A stretch of 64,000 nt of DNA from Balneolaceae bacterium. GTDB lineage: Bacteria > Bacteroidota > Rhodothermia > Balneolales > Balneolaceae. The position numbers were made by a program, and so were the translations under genes. Shown piece by piece: positions 1 to 10,923 of the stretch; position 1 is the stretch's first letter; the number at the start of each line of letters is the position of its first letter. The notes beneath the pieces are model-generated. The model was not told the origin of the DNA. It saw only the letters and a list, made by a program, of their open reading frames with translations, and searched no databases. The stretch is taken from contig JAXHMM010000003.1 of assembly GCA_034521445.1 (NCBI GenBank), forward strand, positions 496,001 through 560,000. Direction: 5' to 3'.

Positions 1-288
1 TGGTATTTCGTGAAACACGAAGATTTGGCAGTTCAGCCCCGGAACGAATTCCGACAACTGTTTCAATTTCTGGATATACCTTTCAACAGGGAAGTGGAAG
101 AGTATATTGAGAAATATACTTCAGAGAGAAATCCTGTGGAGTCACAATCCGATAATTATGGGCCACGAGCGTCAATAGAAACACTTTACACTTGGAAGGA
201 TCGGTTAACGGAAGGAGAGGCAGAACGTGTAATAACGGCAACCAAGGAAGTGGCATCTTCATTTTATAAACATTCATATGTATACTAA
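1..288 (+). CDS. Sulfotransferase, C-terminal part (cut by window start)
   Basis: The reading frame is open from base 1 and ends at the stop at 286-288. The first visible residues read WYFVKHEDL, the late 'R/K-x-E-D-L' segment that follows the 3'-phosphate-binding region in PAPS-dependent sulfotransferases. It is followed by an amphipathic C-terminal helix region (FRQLFQFLDIP) typical of the family. The catalytic N-terminus lies outside the window, so no substrate can be inferred. Context is a polysaccharide cassette on the same strand, with the next gene 10 bp downstream, which suggests sulfation of a surface glycan. Only about 95 residues are visible. Confidence 0.65.
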   Translation, partial: WYFVKHEDLAVQPRNEFRQLFQFLDIPFNREVEEYIEKYTSERNPVESQSDNYGPRASIETLYTWKDRLTEGEAERVITATKEVASSFYKHSYVY

Positions 289-298
289 ATTCTAAGTA

Positions 299-1116
299 GT
301 GAGTACTTCAAGGGAAACAGTATTATTTCAAAGTCATATCCTTAGCAAGCCGGTAGTCCAGGAATTTCAGCGCCTGCGGGAAACAGCAGGTAACCGACAC
401 GTGGTTTTTCTATATAATGGCCCAAACACTGAAACAAGCCCCAAGCCCATTTTCCAGTACTCTGACGAAATGGTGCAGCATGCTGATTATCCTACCTTTG
501 ACCGGCAATTATTTCCATGGCATGTACATTTCCCCCTATTCTCATACTTTGCGAATAACCAAGAAATAAAAGTTGACTATTTCTGGGTGGTGGAATACGA
601 CGTTCGATTCACCGGCCCGTGGCATCTTCTATTCGATGGCTTGTCGGATAGCAAAGCAGATCTTATATCATCTCATATTGAATGGTTTTCGGATCACCCG
701 GATTGGTCTCTCTGGCATTTGGAACACCCGGTTGAACATATCCCTTAAAGAAAAACGAGTCCGTTCATTTAATCCCATATACCGCATTTCACGACGGGCT
801 CTGGAATTTCTGGACCAAGCATATCGTGATGGTTGGAAGGGCCATTATGAAGTCACATATGCTACCCTTTTAAATCATAGTGGATTTCAGATATTGGATA
901 TGGGGAATAGAGGTTATTTCGTTGATGAAAATCGGGAGCCATACTACTATACATGGGTGGTTCCTCTTCTTGGTATAATTCTCGGAAACGATGCGTCACA
1001 GGCCAGCTTTCCGTAGTCCCGGACTCATTTCAAATAAAATTTACCACCCCGTAAAACCGGAATCATCGGCGGGTCTATTGAATTCCTTACGATACTACAA
1101 AAACCAAATTATATAA
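299..1116 (+). CDS. Conserved hypothetical protein of polysaccharide clusters (two frameshifts)
   Basis: Three frames are needed: 299-about 745, about 745-985 and about 985-1116. Joined, they give a continuous protein of about 270 aa. Visible landmarks are VVFLYNG, a WWxEYDVRFTGPW-like stretch, [21 protein letters not shown] and the C-terminal IYHPVKPE. I recognise this as a conserved uncharacterised family found beside glycosyltransferases; a glycosyltransferase-like role is inference only. The start at 299 (GTG) is the first in-frame start after the upstream stop. A fragment of a second copy of the same family lies at 9979-10151, at the far end of the cassette. The first break is next to an A run, so error is as likely as decay. 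Confidence 0.55.
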
Positions 1117-1126
1117 CATTGATAGC

Positions 1127-2246
1127 TTGGTCGTTTTATTCGGCATAGCGTCAACCCGTCCGTCCCACGGAGGCACTACACGTGTTTCAGCATATTTGGC
1201 GAATAGCTTGGTAGAGCTAGGTCATCCGATGCATATCGTCACAGCAAATCCCCCTGATATTGATCGACCGGATTTTCTCTCGCGAGATGTCCATTTTCAC
1301 AATTTGGTAGAACAGGGATGGTTTAATCGTGTTTTTCGCAGTCCTTTTAAATTTTACTCCCACCTACGTAAGGCAGTAGAAATTATACGTCCGGATGTTA
1401 TACATGACCACGGGGCCTGGCTTCCCAGCAACTGGGCAGCATTTCAGCATAAGTGGTAAATATGATATTCCTTTAATTGTCACACCTCATGGACTTTTGA
1501 AATCAGGGGCGATGCGCCAGAATACCATCAAGAAGCGGCTGGCCTGGAATTTATATCAGAAAACCATCCTGAAAGAGGCAGATCTGGTCCATGTAACCTC
1601 AGAGGACGAAAAGGAAGATCTACTCCGCCTAGGAATTAAAACGGAGATAACGGTTATTCCCAATGGCGTTAATATTCCGGATTGTCTTTCCCGTGAGGAT
1701 TCAGGGGGACTCAGGAAGGCTCTTTTTCTATCACGTATGGAACCGATAAAAGGATTGCCCATGCTTCTGAAAGCATGGAATAGCCTGAATACTTCAGGTT
1801 GGGAACTGATACTAGCTGGGCCCAGCAAAGGATCATATATTGACTCAATTCGAAATTTAATCTCCAAATTGCAACTGGAGAACGTGAAACTGAATGGCGA
1901 AATCGCTGAAAATGACAAGTGGGATCTGTATTGTGATTCAGATCTGTTTATTCTGCCGAGTCACTCGGAAAATTTTGCGCTTGTCGTAGCAGAGGCGCTT
2001 GCAACTGGTTTGCCGGTGATTACTACTACATCCACACCTTGGGAGGAGTTGCGGAGCCATAGGTGCGGGTGGTGGGTGGCACCGGAATTGGATCATATTC
2101 GGACCGCACTAGAAGAAGCCCTGAACCTATCACGCATGGAACTGAAGCATATGGGTAAGCGTGGACGAGATCTTATAGAGCGAAACTATACTTGGGAAAA
2201 TGTCAGCGCTCGTATGGAGACCCTGTATCGAAAGGTCTGTTCTTAA
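1127..2246 (+). CDS. Glycosyltransferase family 4 (group 1), one frameshift
   Basis: A GT-B fold transferase adding a sugar from a nucleotide-sugar donor to a lipid-linked glycan at the inner membrane. The N-terminal half (1127-about 1450) shows GGTTRVSAYLANSLVELGH, the acceptor-domain pattern. The frame changes around 1440-1455, and the rest runs to 2246 with LFLSRMEPIKGL and the donor-binding E-x7-E region around SENFALVVAEALATGLPVI. Total length is about 373 aa, normal for the family. The start is TTG at 1127. The stop overlaps the ATG of the next gene (TAATG), so the two are translationally coupled. Acceptor and sugar cannot be read from the sequence. Confidence 0.8.
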
Positions 2247-3110
2247 TGTCTTTACCAATTACAACCATTTTGGCAGTTAAGAATGAAGAGCGGAATCTTC
2301 CGGCATGTCTGGAGGCGCTTGATGTAATGGACAAGGTATATGTAGTTGATTCCCAGAGTACTGACCAGACCGTTGAAATTGCCCAAGAATACGGGGCGAA
2401 TGTTCGGCAATTTCACTTATGAGGGTGGATATCCCAAAAAACGCCAATGGGCAATCGACACATTGGAAATCCACACTCCTTGGGTACTGTTACTGGATGC
2501 CGATGAGGTAGTACCTAAATCTCTCATGACGGAAATAAAAGAAGCTGTGGAGGGACCGAATCCTGCAGATGCATACTTCATTCGCAAGGGTTTCCATTTC
2601 ATGGGTAGAAAATTTCGATACGGTGGATTCTCATTCGATAACATATTATTGTTCAGAAAAGGAAAGGCAATGTTTGAACGTTTGCTTGATAATTCGCCAG
2701 ATAACCTGGACATGGAGGTTCGTGAGCGATTGATTGTGAAAGGGAAGATAGGTCGACTGCATTCTGCCTTGATACATGCTGATCAAAAGGATCTCCAAGC
2801 ATATTTAGATCGTCACAATCAGTACTCAACTTGGGAGGCTCATCTTCGGCATGAATTTTTTAAACAAGATCGTTACGGTGAGCAAAGTATAAAACCTACT
2901 CCGTTCGGGAATGCTCAACAACGCCGAAGATTCTTGAAGAAATGTATAATTCGACTACCGTTCGAACACTTCTTTTGGTTCATTTATCATTATATTCTTC
3001 GGCTTGGCATCTTGGAAGGAATTCCGGGATATTACGCCCTAAAGATACGTTCAAATTACATTAGCGAGGTCAATGCTAAATTGTATGAACTCAGAAGGGA
3101 TGTACTTTAA
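2246..3110 (+). CDS. Glycosyltransferase family 2, WaaE/KdtX-like (one frameshift)
   Basis: The GT-A domain starts with TTILAVKNEERNL and VYVVDSQSTDQT. The metal-binding DAD is in VLLLDADEVV, after a break near 2415-2420. The protein is about 287 aa with a basic, aromatic C-terminus (FEHFFWFIYHYILRLGILEG) typical of WaaE-like enzymes that act on LPS core or O-antigen at the membrane face. The ATG at 2246 overlaps the stop of the preceding GT4 gene, which supports both the start choice and an operon. The donor sugar is unknown. Confidence 0.78.
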
Positions 3111-3181
3111 AACCGCTGATTTCATACGTATATGCATAATCCCGTTTCAATCGGTGATCCCAAACTAAGACCCACAGAGTA

Positions 3182-4404
3182 TTGAGTTTGAAAGACAACC
3201 AAAACGACAATCAGAACAAGCCTACTTTCAGAGAATACGAGGGTGAACTTCATATCCATGTACATAATCAAGGGTATGAGGATGAATCTGATAATGAGAT
3301 AGATCTCTTCGCACTCACAAGTAAAATATGGCAGTCCCGAAACAGAGTTTTAATGAGTATCGTCATCTTTGCTGTTATGGGGCTCATTGTTGTATTTCTC
3401 AGTTCAGTCGAATACCGGACGGAAGCTACACTGATGCCGGAATGCAAGAGCTGCACAGAGTCAGTCCAGTAATATGTTGCAACAGTACGGAGGATTGTTG
3501 GGAATAAGCAACCGGCGTCTCGCAGATGCAGAGTGACGTTATTCCTACGCAGCTATATCCACAAATTGTCCGAAGTCTTCCTTTCCAGATGGAGCTTATG
3601 CATACTCCCACGAAATTCATGAGTCTGGATACCACATTAACACCGCATGAATATTTTTATAACTGGCATTCCTGGTCCCTCGGGGGATATGTACGTGAGT
3701 ATACTATTGGTTTACCCAGCAAGTTATTCGGACTGTTTTCGGGAAGTCCCAGTGAGGTTATCAGAGATACTCCAGAGGGAGGGTTTGACAGGGATACTAT
3801 CGTACGTCCCCACTAAGGCGGAGATGGCAACTATCCAGACACTAATAGGACGAATTAATGTTAACCAAGATCAGGAAACAGGCGTTATAAATATATCCGC
3901 CGAAATGCCTGATGCACGGGCGGCTGCGGAAGTAGGTAAGAGCTGCCATTGAATTGCTTAAACAACACGTGAAAGAATATCAGGACACAAAAAGCGAAGG
4001 CCGATCTGGCTTTCCACCAGCAGCAGGTGGATAGAGTACGAGGTCAGTTCGAAAAGGCTCAAGCCGAATGGGCGGAATTTCAAGACAGCAATCTGAACCC
4101 GGCCACGACCCGGGCACAGGTCAGAGGGGAGGAGCTGCAAGCTGAATACCAGCGTCTGTCGAATCTTTACAACTCCCTCAGCCAGCAGCTCCAACAGGCG
4201 CGTATACGTGTACAGGAGAGCACGCCTGTATTTTCCATTATTCAACCGGTAAACCAACCATTGGAAAAAAGCAAGCCAAAAAGTTCGCTTATCCTATTGT
4301 TCTCAATATTACTTGGTGCTATGGTTGGAATTGCTTGGGTACTATTGAGCGATTTGAAGGAAGAGTTCTCTCAGAACGTGTTGCAAAGTGGAAGCACCCC
4401 TTGA
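3182..4404 (+). CDS. Wzz-type polysaccharide copolymerase / chain-length determinant (several frameshifts)
   Basis: The joined frames 3182-3472, about 3470-3816, about 3800-3952 and about 3950-4404 give about 400 aa. The order is cytoplasmic N-tail, a first membrane segment (RVLMSIVIFAVMGLIVVF), a periplasmic Wzz region (LLQQYGGLLGIS, QLYPQIVRSLPFQMELM), a coiled-coil stretch (QQQVDRVRGQFEKAQAEW), then a second membrane segment near SSLILLFSILLGAMVG. This is the architecture of inner-membrane chain-length regulators without a fused tyrosine kinase. At least three breaks are needed. It lies between two glycosyltransferases on the same strand, as expected for a Wzx/Wzy or synthase-dependent cassette. 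Confidence 0.72.
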
Positions 4405-4433
4405 AGATTTACGTATCAGACGGTCTGATTCCC

Positions 4434-5187
4434 ATGAAGGTCTCGATCATTACGCCCTGTTTGAATAGCGAATTAACCATCGGGGATTGTATCCGATCGA
4501 TCAACAGACAGGATTATCCCGATATAGAACATGTCATTGTGGACGGCGGTTCTTCAGACGGTACATTGGCAACTGTACGTGACCTCGATGGGAGGAAACC
4601 AATCCTGCTTACCGGGCAGGATGAAGGTATCTATGATGCTATGAATAAGGGTATACAAGCCGCAAGTCGGGAGATTATCGGAATATTGAACTCAGATGAT
4701 ATGTACAATCGCCGGGATGTGGTTTCGCAGGTTGTTCGCTTATTCCAAGTACCACAGACAGGCGTGGTTTTTGGTGACCTACATTATGTTAAAAGAAACG
4801 ATCTCGATACCACAACTCGATACTATTCGTCAGCTCATTTTAAGTGTTATAAATTCAGGTTTGGATTTATGCCAGCTCATCCTGCTATGTTTATCAGAAA
4901 ACGAGTCTATGAAAAGTACGGGTATTATAGAGTCAGATTACAGAATAGCGGCCGATTTTGAACTGTTACGACGTTTCCTGATGATTCACAAAGTGCCCTA
5001 TAAATATATACCTCTGAATATGGTTAAAATGCGACTAGGGGGAGCAAGCAACGATTCATGCGGAGACAAATATGTTCTCAACAAGGAGGTCGTACGTGCA
5101 TGTCGTGAGAACGGAATATATACAAATATGATATTTCAGATACCCAAATACTTAATCAAGATGTTTGAACTCTACCGAAAGGAATAG
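4434..5187 (+). CDS. Glycosyltransferase family 2 (one frameshift)
   Basis: The N-terminus MKVSIITPCLNSELTIGDCI and VDGGSSDGT are textbook GT2 nucleotide-binding sequence. EGIYDAMNKGIQAA and ILNSDDMY supply the DxD-like metal site. The frame changes near 4925-4935, and the second part runs SDYRIAADFELLRRFL to the stop at 5187. Total length is about 250 aa, normal for the short WcaA-type transferases. The ATG at 4434 is preferred over an upstream in-frame start because homology begins exactly there. It probably adds one sugar to the lipid-linked repeat unit; donor unknown. Confidence 0.8.
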
Positions 5188-5201
5188 CCGACAATTAACC
5201 A

Positions 5202-6282
5202 GTGCCAATAATATCCTCTACATCTCTTCTATTAGTATTGGGACTGGTGGTAATGAACTACCTGTTTTACAGGTGGTTTATCGCTTATGCAAAAAAACTG
5301 CGGTATGACGGATGTTCCTACCCACACAAAGCTCGCATTCTCATCCCATTCCCAGCGGTGGGGGCATTGGATTTGGCGGGGCGGTGATTGTTGCAATGGT
5401 GCTATGGATTCTGGTACATACGGGGCAGAGTTTGAAGTATCCCATTATCGCTACGCTGTCTGCGATGAGCATGTTACTGATTACCGGCTGGTGGGATGAT
5501 CATTGGAGATTAACACCGGCTTTCCGGTTTGGTGTATATTCGCTGGCCGCTTTAAGTGTGATGTATACGATTTCGGCCTAGAGACCTTCTATATTCCCTA
5601 TTTTGGGTGGGTGCAAACCGGAATCGTTGGCTACCTAATGGTCTATCTCTGGTTAACGGGATGGATGAATGCCTACAATTTTATGGATGGCATAGATGGG
5701 ATTGCGGCAAGCCAAGCTGCTGTTGTTGCCATGGGATGGTCCTATTTTGCATTGAAAGTGGGATGCCCCCTTGATTTTAGCATTCAATGTTTTTTTGCTA
5801 ATCAGCATTGGCGTCTTTCTAATCGACAATTGGTTGCCCGCGAAAATTTTTATGGGAGATTGCGGTAGTGTATTCTTGGGATTCACCTTCGGGATGATGC
5901 CATTTCTGGCGTCTGTTCAGGTAGAAGGTTTGCAAGCGGGATATGCTGTTTGGCTGGCTGCGGTTATGCTTTGGCCTTTTCTCTTTGACCCGTTCTATAC
6001 CTTTATTGCCCGACTGATTAATGGGGGAAAGGTTTTTATACCCCATCGGACACATCTATATCAAAGATTAAACCGCTTGGGGTGGTCTCATGCCCATATA
6101 ACCTTATTTTATACCGCTTTTTCTGTTTGTACTTTTTTTGGAGCAATCCTTTTTTGAAGAGGGAGGAGAATGGATGCGCCAATCCGTTGGTGGGGTGCTC
6201 ATCGTACTATCGATCCTATTCGTGTGGGTCGTTAGGTTGAAAGAAAACCGTACTTGTACAGGGCGGGAGGCCCATCCTTAAG
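5202..6282 (+). CDS. Undecaprenyl-phosphate glycosyl-1-phosphate transferase, WecA/MraY family (several frameshifts)
   Basis: An integral membrane enzyme that starts glycan assembly by moving a sugar-1-phosphate onto undecaprenyl phosphate. Visible landmarks are YPHKARILIPFP with a glycine-rich loop near 5350, the paired-aspartate segment NAYNFMDGIDGIAASQA at about 5670-5715, and FMGDCGSVFLGF at about 5850-5885. Nearly all remaining sequence is hydrophobic and about ten membrane segments are expected. Breaks occur near 5340, 5575, 5770 and the T run at 6149-6156. Reading through the last gives a tail to 6282 (WMRQSVGGVLIVLSILFVW). GTG at 5202 is the chosen start. It sits at the 3' end of the AT-rich transferase operon. 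Confidence 0.78.
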
Positions 6283-6337
6283 ATTTTTACTGTCACTAAG
6301 TTATATATTCTTGTTTGATTTCAATTATTAGGTTGCA

Positions 6338-7119
6338 TTACAATTTTTTGTAACCAAATAGATTAAAAATTGGTCGCTCGTAGTTGTAAATCAGTTCAAG
6401 CAGTCGCTGAGGTGTAATATGCCCTGAAAGTTTTGGGAGTCGCATGCTAGCAGATTGATCTCGATCCATCGAATAAATGTGACTCAGTTTGTTTTTAGAA
6501 TACCCCACTTTTTTAAAGCTTCAAATAATTCATTATTTAAATTTTCCATTTCGAGAAAAATTATATCGGATTTGGTAAGATCGGGTTGTCTTTTCCGCAG
6601 CAATTCCGAGGAATTTTTATAATACATCTGTATGAACTTGTCGGTATCGATGCCATATTCTACTTCATAACCCGATTGTTTCTTGTACTCTACACCCTCG
6701 ATGAAGAAGGGTAGAAATTCACTGAAGGAGAGATCAGGAAATGCGGGATATTTCCTTTTAATTTCAGCCATATCCATGGCTGGGTATTTTTTCCACCAGC
6801 CGAAGTGATACAATGACACATATCGGTCGTAAGGATTACGTACGGAGAAGAGATTACAGGTTTATCCTGAAAGCGGTCGGGGAGATCCGTAATGAAATTT
6901 GTGCTGACTGGGAAATACACACAATTCTCCATTTCGGCATGCATCTGATTGGCGTGCGGTAAAATTTGTAGTAGTAAAAATCGCTCAAAAAGAAAAGTTT
7001 GTATAGTTCTCAGCAGTTCGACAAGTACGGGATGGTACATTTTCTGGAGGGCGCTTGTCACGAAAGTACCCCCCGTCTTACCCATGTGAAGAAATACGTA
7101 GTTTGTCCGTCAATACCAT
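6338..7119 (-). CDS. Sulfotransferase family protein (several frameshifts)
   Basis: Read on the minus strand from ATG at 7119. The 5'-phosphosulfate loop is HMGKTGGTF (about 7085), and the 3'-phosphate segment is SVRNPYDRYVSLYHFGWW (about 6800-6850), reconstructed across a break. The last part of the protein (SKNKLSHIYSMDRDQSA to NLFGYKKL) lies beyond a break near 6496 and ends at 6338. Roughly 260 aa in total. It should transfer sulfate from PAPS to a glycan hydroxyl. It is the only minus-strand gene of the first 12 kb and is convergent with the WecA-like gene. Four breaks are needed, so the exact residues at the joints are uncertain. Confidence 0.62.
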
Positions 7120-7223
7120 TGCGCGATCAATTTTGCAAGTTGGCTTCCGCATTTATGGCGCAGAAAACGAACTCAATTTGTACATTTTAGGTTGAATACC
7201 CAACACGTGACCATGCGTTGTCC

Positions 7224-7856
7224 ATGCTGATATCGAGGGAACACCAGTTTATTTTTATTCATCTCTACAAGACAGCGGGAACCAGCATCAAGCAGGTATT
7301 GCGGCCCCTTATCGTGAACGGGTGGGAATGGGCGGCCGCGCGGGCGCTGAAAAAGCTCAAACTGCCGGTGCCGGCCTCCATGGATCCAACGCCCTATCCC
7401 GAGCACGCTACGGCGGCGGAGTTGCGGTCAGCCATGGGACCAGAGGCGTTCGACCGCAAATTCTCCTTCGCCTTCGTGCGCAATCCCTGGGACTGGCAGG
7501 TATCGTTGTATAAATACATGCTGAAAACTCCCGCTCACTTCCAGCATGAAAAAATCCGCCGAATGGATAATTTCAAAGAATACGTATTCTGGCGCTGCCA
7601 GGAGGAAGTGCGGCTTCAGAAAAACATGATCTGCTCGGAGGAGGGGGACGTACTGGTCGATTACGTGGGCCGGTTCGAGCGGCTGGAAGAGGACTTCGCG
7701 GAGGTCTGCCGACACATCGGCCTGCCGTCGCTCAGCTTGCCTCGCACCAACGTGTCCAATACCAGGCCCTATCGTACTTTTTACGATCGGGAGAGCCGGA
7801 AGTGGGTGGAGGAGGCCTTTGCCCCCGATATCGAGATGTTCGGCTATGAATTTTGA
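7224..7856 (+). CDS. Sulfotransferase (Sulfotransfer_2-like), intact
   Basis: An intact protein of about 210 aa. FIHLYKTAGTSIKQ is the 5'-PAPS loop and SFAFVRNPWDWQVSLYKYML is the 3'-phosphate-binding segment. VDYVGRFERLEEDFAEVC is the conserved late helix of carbohydrate sulfotransferases of the chondroitin/dermatan type. An in-frame TTG at 7218 is an alternative start; ATG at 7224 is preferred. It is the first GC-rich gene after the AT-rich block and stands alone before the DegT gene. The likely job is sulfation of the surface polysaccharide made by the cassette; the acceptor is inferred only from context. Confidence 0.82.
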   Translation: MLISREHQFIFIHLYKTAGTSIKQVLRPLIVNGWEWAAARALKKLKLPVPASMDPTPYPEHATAAELRSAMGPEAFDRKFSFAFVRNPWDWQVSLYKYMLKTPAHFQHEKIRRMDNFKEYVFWRCQEEVRLQKNMICSEEGDVLVDYVGRFERLEEDFAEVCRHIGLPSLSLPRTNVSNTRPYRTFYDRESRKWVEEAFAPDIEMFGYEF

Positions 7857-7895
7857 ACTAAATGTTTTTCATTTACCCCCAAACAGGATTTGATT

Positions 7896-8995
7896 ATGAG
7901 CATTTCCCTTTTTGACCCGTCACCGGAAATTTCCGAGCTGCGGGATGAGATTGACGAGGCTATTGGCCGGGTCCTCTGACCACGGGCAGTTTATCCTGGG
8001 TCCTGAAGTTCGGGCAGTTCGAGGAAGATGCCGCGGACTACCTGGGTGTCAGGCACGCTGTGGGCGTCAGACTCGGCACCGACGCCCTGGTGATCGCTCT
8101 GGAAGCCGCTGGGCATAGGGGAAGGGGATGAGGTGCTAACGAGTTCCATGTCCTCTCCGCCTCCGCCGAGTCGATCAGCCAGGTGGGCGCCAAGCCGGTA
8201 TTCGTGGATATCGATCCCGACACCTATAACCTGGACGCAGCGGACGTGGAGCACCGCATCACCGAGCCGCACAAGGGCCGATCTGCCGGTGCATCTCTCG
8301 GCAGGCCGGCGCCTATGGGCGCTTGCGGGGCTGGCCGAGAAACATGATGCTCCGGATTGTCGAGGATTGCGCCCAGTCATTCGGGGCGGTCGACGACGGC
8401 GACTAGACCGGCGCCATGGGGGACCTGGGGTGCTTCTCCTTTTTCCCCACCAAGAACCTGGGGGGTATCGGCGACGGCGGCCTGATCACGACCGATGACG
8501 ACGAACTGGCGGAAAAAGCCCGGATGCTGAGGGCACACGGGGCGCACGACAAGTACCGCAACCAGATGCTCGGGTACAATTCGCGCCTCGACACCATACA
8601 GGCTGCGGTGCTGGACGTGAAATTGAAACATATCGACGACTTCAACGCCGGACGGCGGAGGGTAGCCGAGCGCTATTCAGAAAGGTTGTCAGAGATCGAT
8701 GAAATCGTCACGCCTCCTGTCACCGGCGGGCACATATTTCACCAGTACACCATTCGCGTCCGAAACGGCCGGAGGGATGCCCTCAAGGGCTACCTCAAGG
8801 AGAAAGGCATCTCCTCGAAGATCTATTTCCCCCTTCCCCAGAACGAACTGCCGGTCTACGAGGAGAAGGGATATCGCCCTGCCCCAGGCCCGCAGAATGT
8901 CCGAGGAGGTGTTGAGCCTGCCGATGTGGCCCCAACTGGAAGAGGAGGCTATTGACAAGGTGGCCAATGAAATAACGTCCTTCTTCGACCGGTAG
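7896..8995 (+). CDS. DegT/DnrJ/EryC1/StrS sugar aminotransferase (many frameshifts)
   Basis: A PLP enzyme that aminates a keto-sugar nucleotide. The joined frames give about 365 aa: N-terminal MSISLFDPS, then TTGSFILGPEV, GVRLGTDALVIALEAAG, AKPVFVDIDPDTYNLD, and the lysine-bearing FSFFPTKNLGGIGDGG at about 8436-8482. The C-terminus is LPMWPQLEEEAIDKV to 8995. Breaks are visible at short G runs; for example the g triplets at 8012-8014 and 8111-8113 have one g too many for the conserved reading. The K-N-L-G motif resembles WbpE/DesV-type enzymes. The neighbouring RfbA suggests a dTDP-linked 3- or 4-amino sugar, but the regiochemistry cannot be assigned. Confidence 0.75.
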
Positions 8996-9107
8996 CGCTG
9001 GAAACGGGAGATTTGCCGGGAATCTGCGCCGCTTGGCAGGTATGAGACAGAAAGCTTAAGTTCGGTCTTCACAAGATTTATGCAAATAAGACCCTGAGAT
9101 GACGCCC

Positions 9108-9980
9108 ATGAAGGAATTCGTACTGGCCGGCGGCAGCGGAACCCGACTCTATCCCATCACCAAGGGGGTTTCCAAGCAGCTGCTGCCGGTATACGACAAA
9201 CCGATGATCTACTACCCGCTCTCGGTGCTGATGCTGGCGGGCATACGGGAGATCCTGGTGATTACCACGCCGGAAGACCGGCAGAGTTTTAAGAAGCTGC
9301 TGGGCGACGGCTCCGAGTGGGGACTGGAGCTGTCGTATAAAACCCAGCCCGAGCCCAAGGGCATCGCCCAGGCTTTTACGCTGGGAGCGGAATTTATAGG
9401 GGAGGACCCGGTATGCCTGATTCTGGGGGACAATATTTTCTACGGTCGCGGATTTACGGAATTGCTGCAGAGGGCGGCAGGCCGGCCGGGAGGGCGCCAC
9501 GGTATTCGGCTACCAGGTGCGTGACCCCGAGCGCTTCGGCGTGGTGGCCTTCGACGAAGACCGCAAGGCCGTCTCCATCGAAGGAGAAGCCGGAGAAGCC
9601 CCGGAGCAACTACGCCGTCACGGGCCTCTATTTCTACGACAACCGGGTGGTCGAGATGGCTCGCGAACTGGAGCCCTCCACCCCGGGCGAGTACGAGATC
9701 ACCGATCTCAACAAGGCCTACCTGGAGCGCGGAGAGCTGCATGTGGAATTGCTGGGCCGCGGTTTTGCCTGGCTGGACACCGGCACCCACGACGCTCTTA
9801 TGGAGGCCGGGCAGTTCGTGGAGGTGATCGAGCGTCGGCAGGGCATGAAGATCGCCTGCCTGGAGGAGATCGCCTGGCGCAAGGGCTGGATCTACGGACC
9901 GGGAGGTCCTGGGGCGCGCCGAAGAGCTGGCCAAGACCTCCTACAGGGACTACCTGAAGGAGCTGGTCAGCCCGTCCTGA
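9108..9980 (+). CDS. rfbA: Glucose-1-phosphate thymidylyltransferase (frameshifted)
   Basis: Makes dTDP-glucose from dTTP and glucose-1-phosphate, the first step to dTDP-rhamnose and dTDP-amino sugars. The nucleotide-binding signature is [20 protein letters not shown] at the N-terminus, followed by [49 protein letters not shown] and [12 protein letters not shown]. From ATG 9108 to the stop at 9978-9980 there are about 290 codons, the usual RmlA length, which favours 9108 over 9099. Breaks lie near 9475-9500, 9580-9600 and 9900. It follows the DegT gene on the same strand. Confidence 0.85.
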
Positions 9981-10151
9981 ATCGCTGGCATTCCTGCACG
10001 AAGCTTTACGGGATGGTTGGAAGGGGCACTACGTGGTGAGCTTCCCAATACGCTATACCACCCGGCAAAACCGGAAGAGGACAGGGGGAGGTGGCAGGCG
10101 CTGCGGCACTACCTGGAAAAACCGGCAAACGGGGGCATAATTTTGCCATAG
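9979..10151 (+). pseudogene. Remnant of a second copy of the 299-1116 family
   Basis: Directly after RfbA, translation gives [16 protein letters not shown] and then, after a skip in the middle, LPNTLYHPAKPEEDRGR up to a stop at 10149-10151. These match [13 protein letters not shown] and IYHPVKPE in the gene at 299-1116. The segment between the two motifs (about 50 residues in the other copy) is missing, so this is a deleted fragment and not just a sequencing error. Same strand as the first copy. It marks the far edge of the polysaccharide cassette. Confidence 0.6.
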
Positions 10152-10242
10152 GCTGCAATCCAGCCGTTTGTTATTGAATCTCTATGGTATCCTGCGTACA
10201 CTGCGCAAGCGTCAATTTCTTCTAAATATCATACTACGATCC

Positions 10243-10900
10243 GTGAGAAAATCATTTCAGGCCTGTCTGTTATCGCTTTTTTTGTGCCTGCCGTTGTGCG
10301 CCGCCGCCCAGAATTTCGGTGTAGGTTTCAGGGGAGGGACCACCGGGTTGGGTGCGGATGTGATCGGTTCCATCAACGAGTCGTTGAATGTCCGCCTGGG
10401 AGGCTCCTATTTTCCCTATTCGCATGACATGATCATTGAGGATGCGGACGTGGATGTGCGTTACGAGGGAGAGGTAAAACTGATGTCCTTGTCGGCCATT
10501 CTGGATTGGTACCCATCCCAATCGGCCTTCCACCTGAGCGGGGGGATAATCTCACAATGGTACGCAGGGCACCGCTACAGGTCTGCCCATTGAGAATTAC
10601 GAATTCGGCTCGCGTACTTTCAGCCCGGATGAGCTGGGATCATTATCGGCGGAAGTGGGGTATGAATCGAACATCGCACCTTATGTGGGACTGGGATTCG
10701 GTAATCCTGTGCAAGGCAGCCGGGCCCTGGGATTGTTTGTCAGGCTTGGCGTGATGTACACCGATGCACCCCGCTTTGACATGCAGGGTGAGGGTTTGAT
10801 CGCCCCGACCGCCAACCAGGACGAGGATATAGAGGAGGGCTTGCAGGATTTCAAATGGTACCCGGTACTTAATCTCGGATTTTCCGTAAAGATACGTTAA
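10243..10900 (+). CDS. Outer-membrane beta-barrel protein (one frameshift)
   Basis: A signal peptide (VRKSFQACLLSLFLCLPL ending CAAAQ) precedes glycine- and aromatic-rich alternating strands: NFGVGFRGGTTGLG, LNVRLGGSYFPY, and, after a break near 10575-10590, EVGYESNIAPYVGLGFGN and LGLFVRLGVMY. It ends in a terminal strand (LNLGFSVKIR). About 215 aa after joining. GTG at 10243 is chosen because the signal peptide starts there; in-frame codons continue upstream. The function of these small FCB-group barrels is unknown. The next gene, a lipoprotein, follows 24 bp downstream. Confidence 0.6.
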
Positions 10901-10923
10901 CGCCATACCCTCAGATGCAGAAC

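Noticed and set aside
7896-8995. Programmed ribosomal frameshifting in the aminotransferase
   Set aside because: Too many breaks in one gene and in its neighbours, without slippery-site or pseudoknot context; extra bases in G runs fit read errors.
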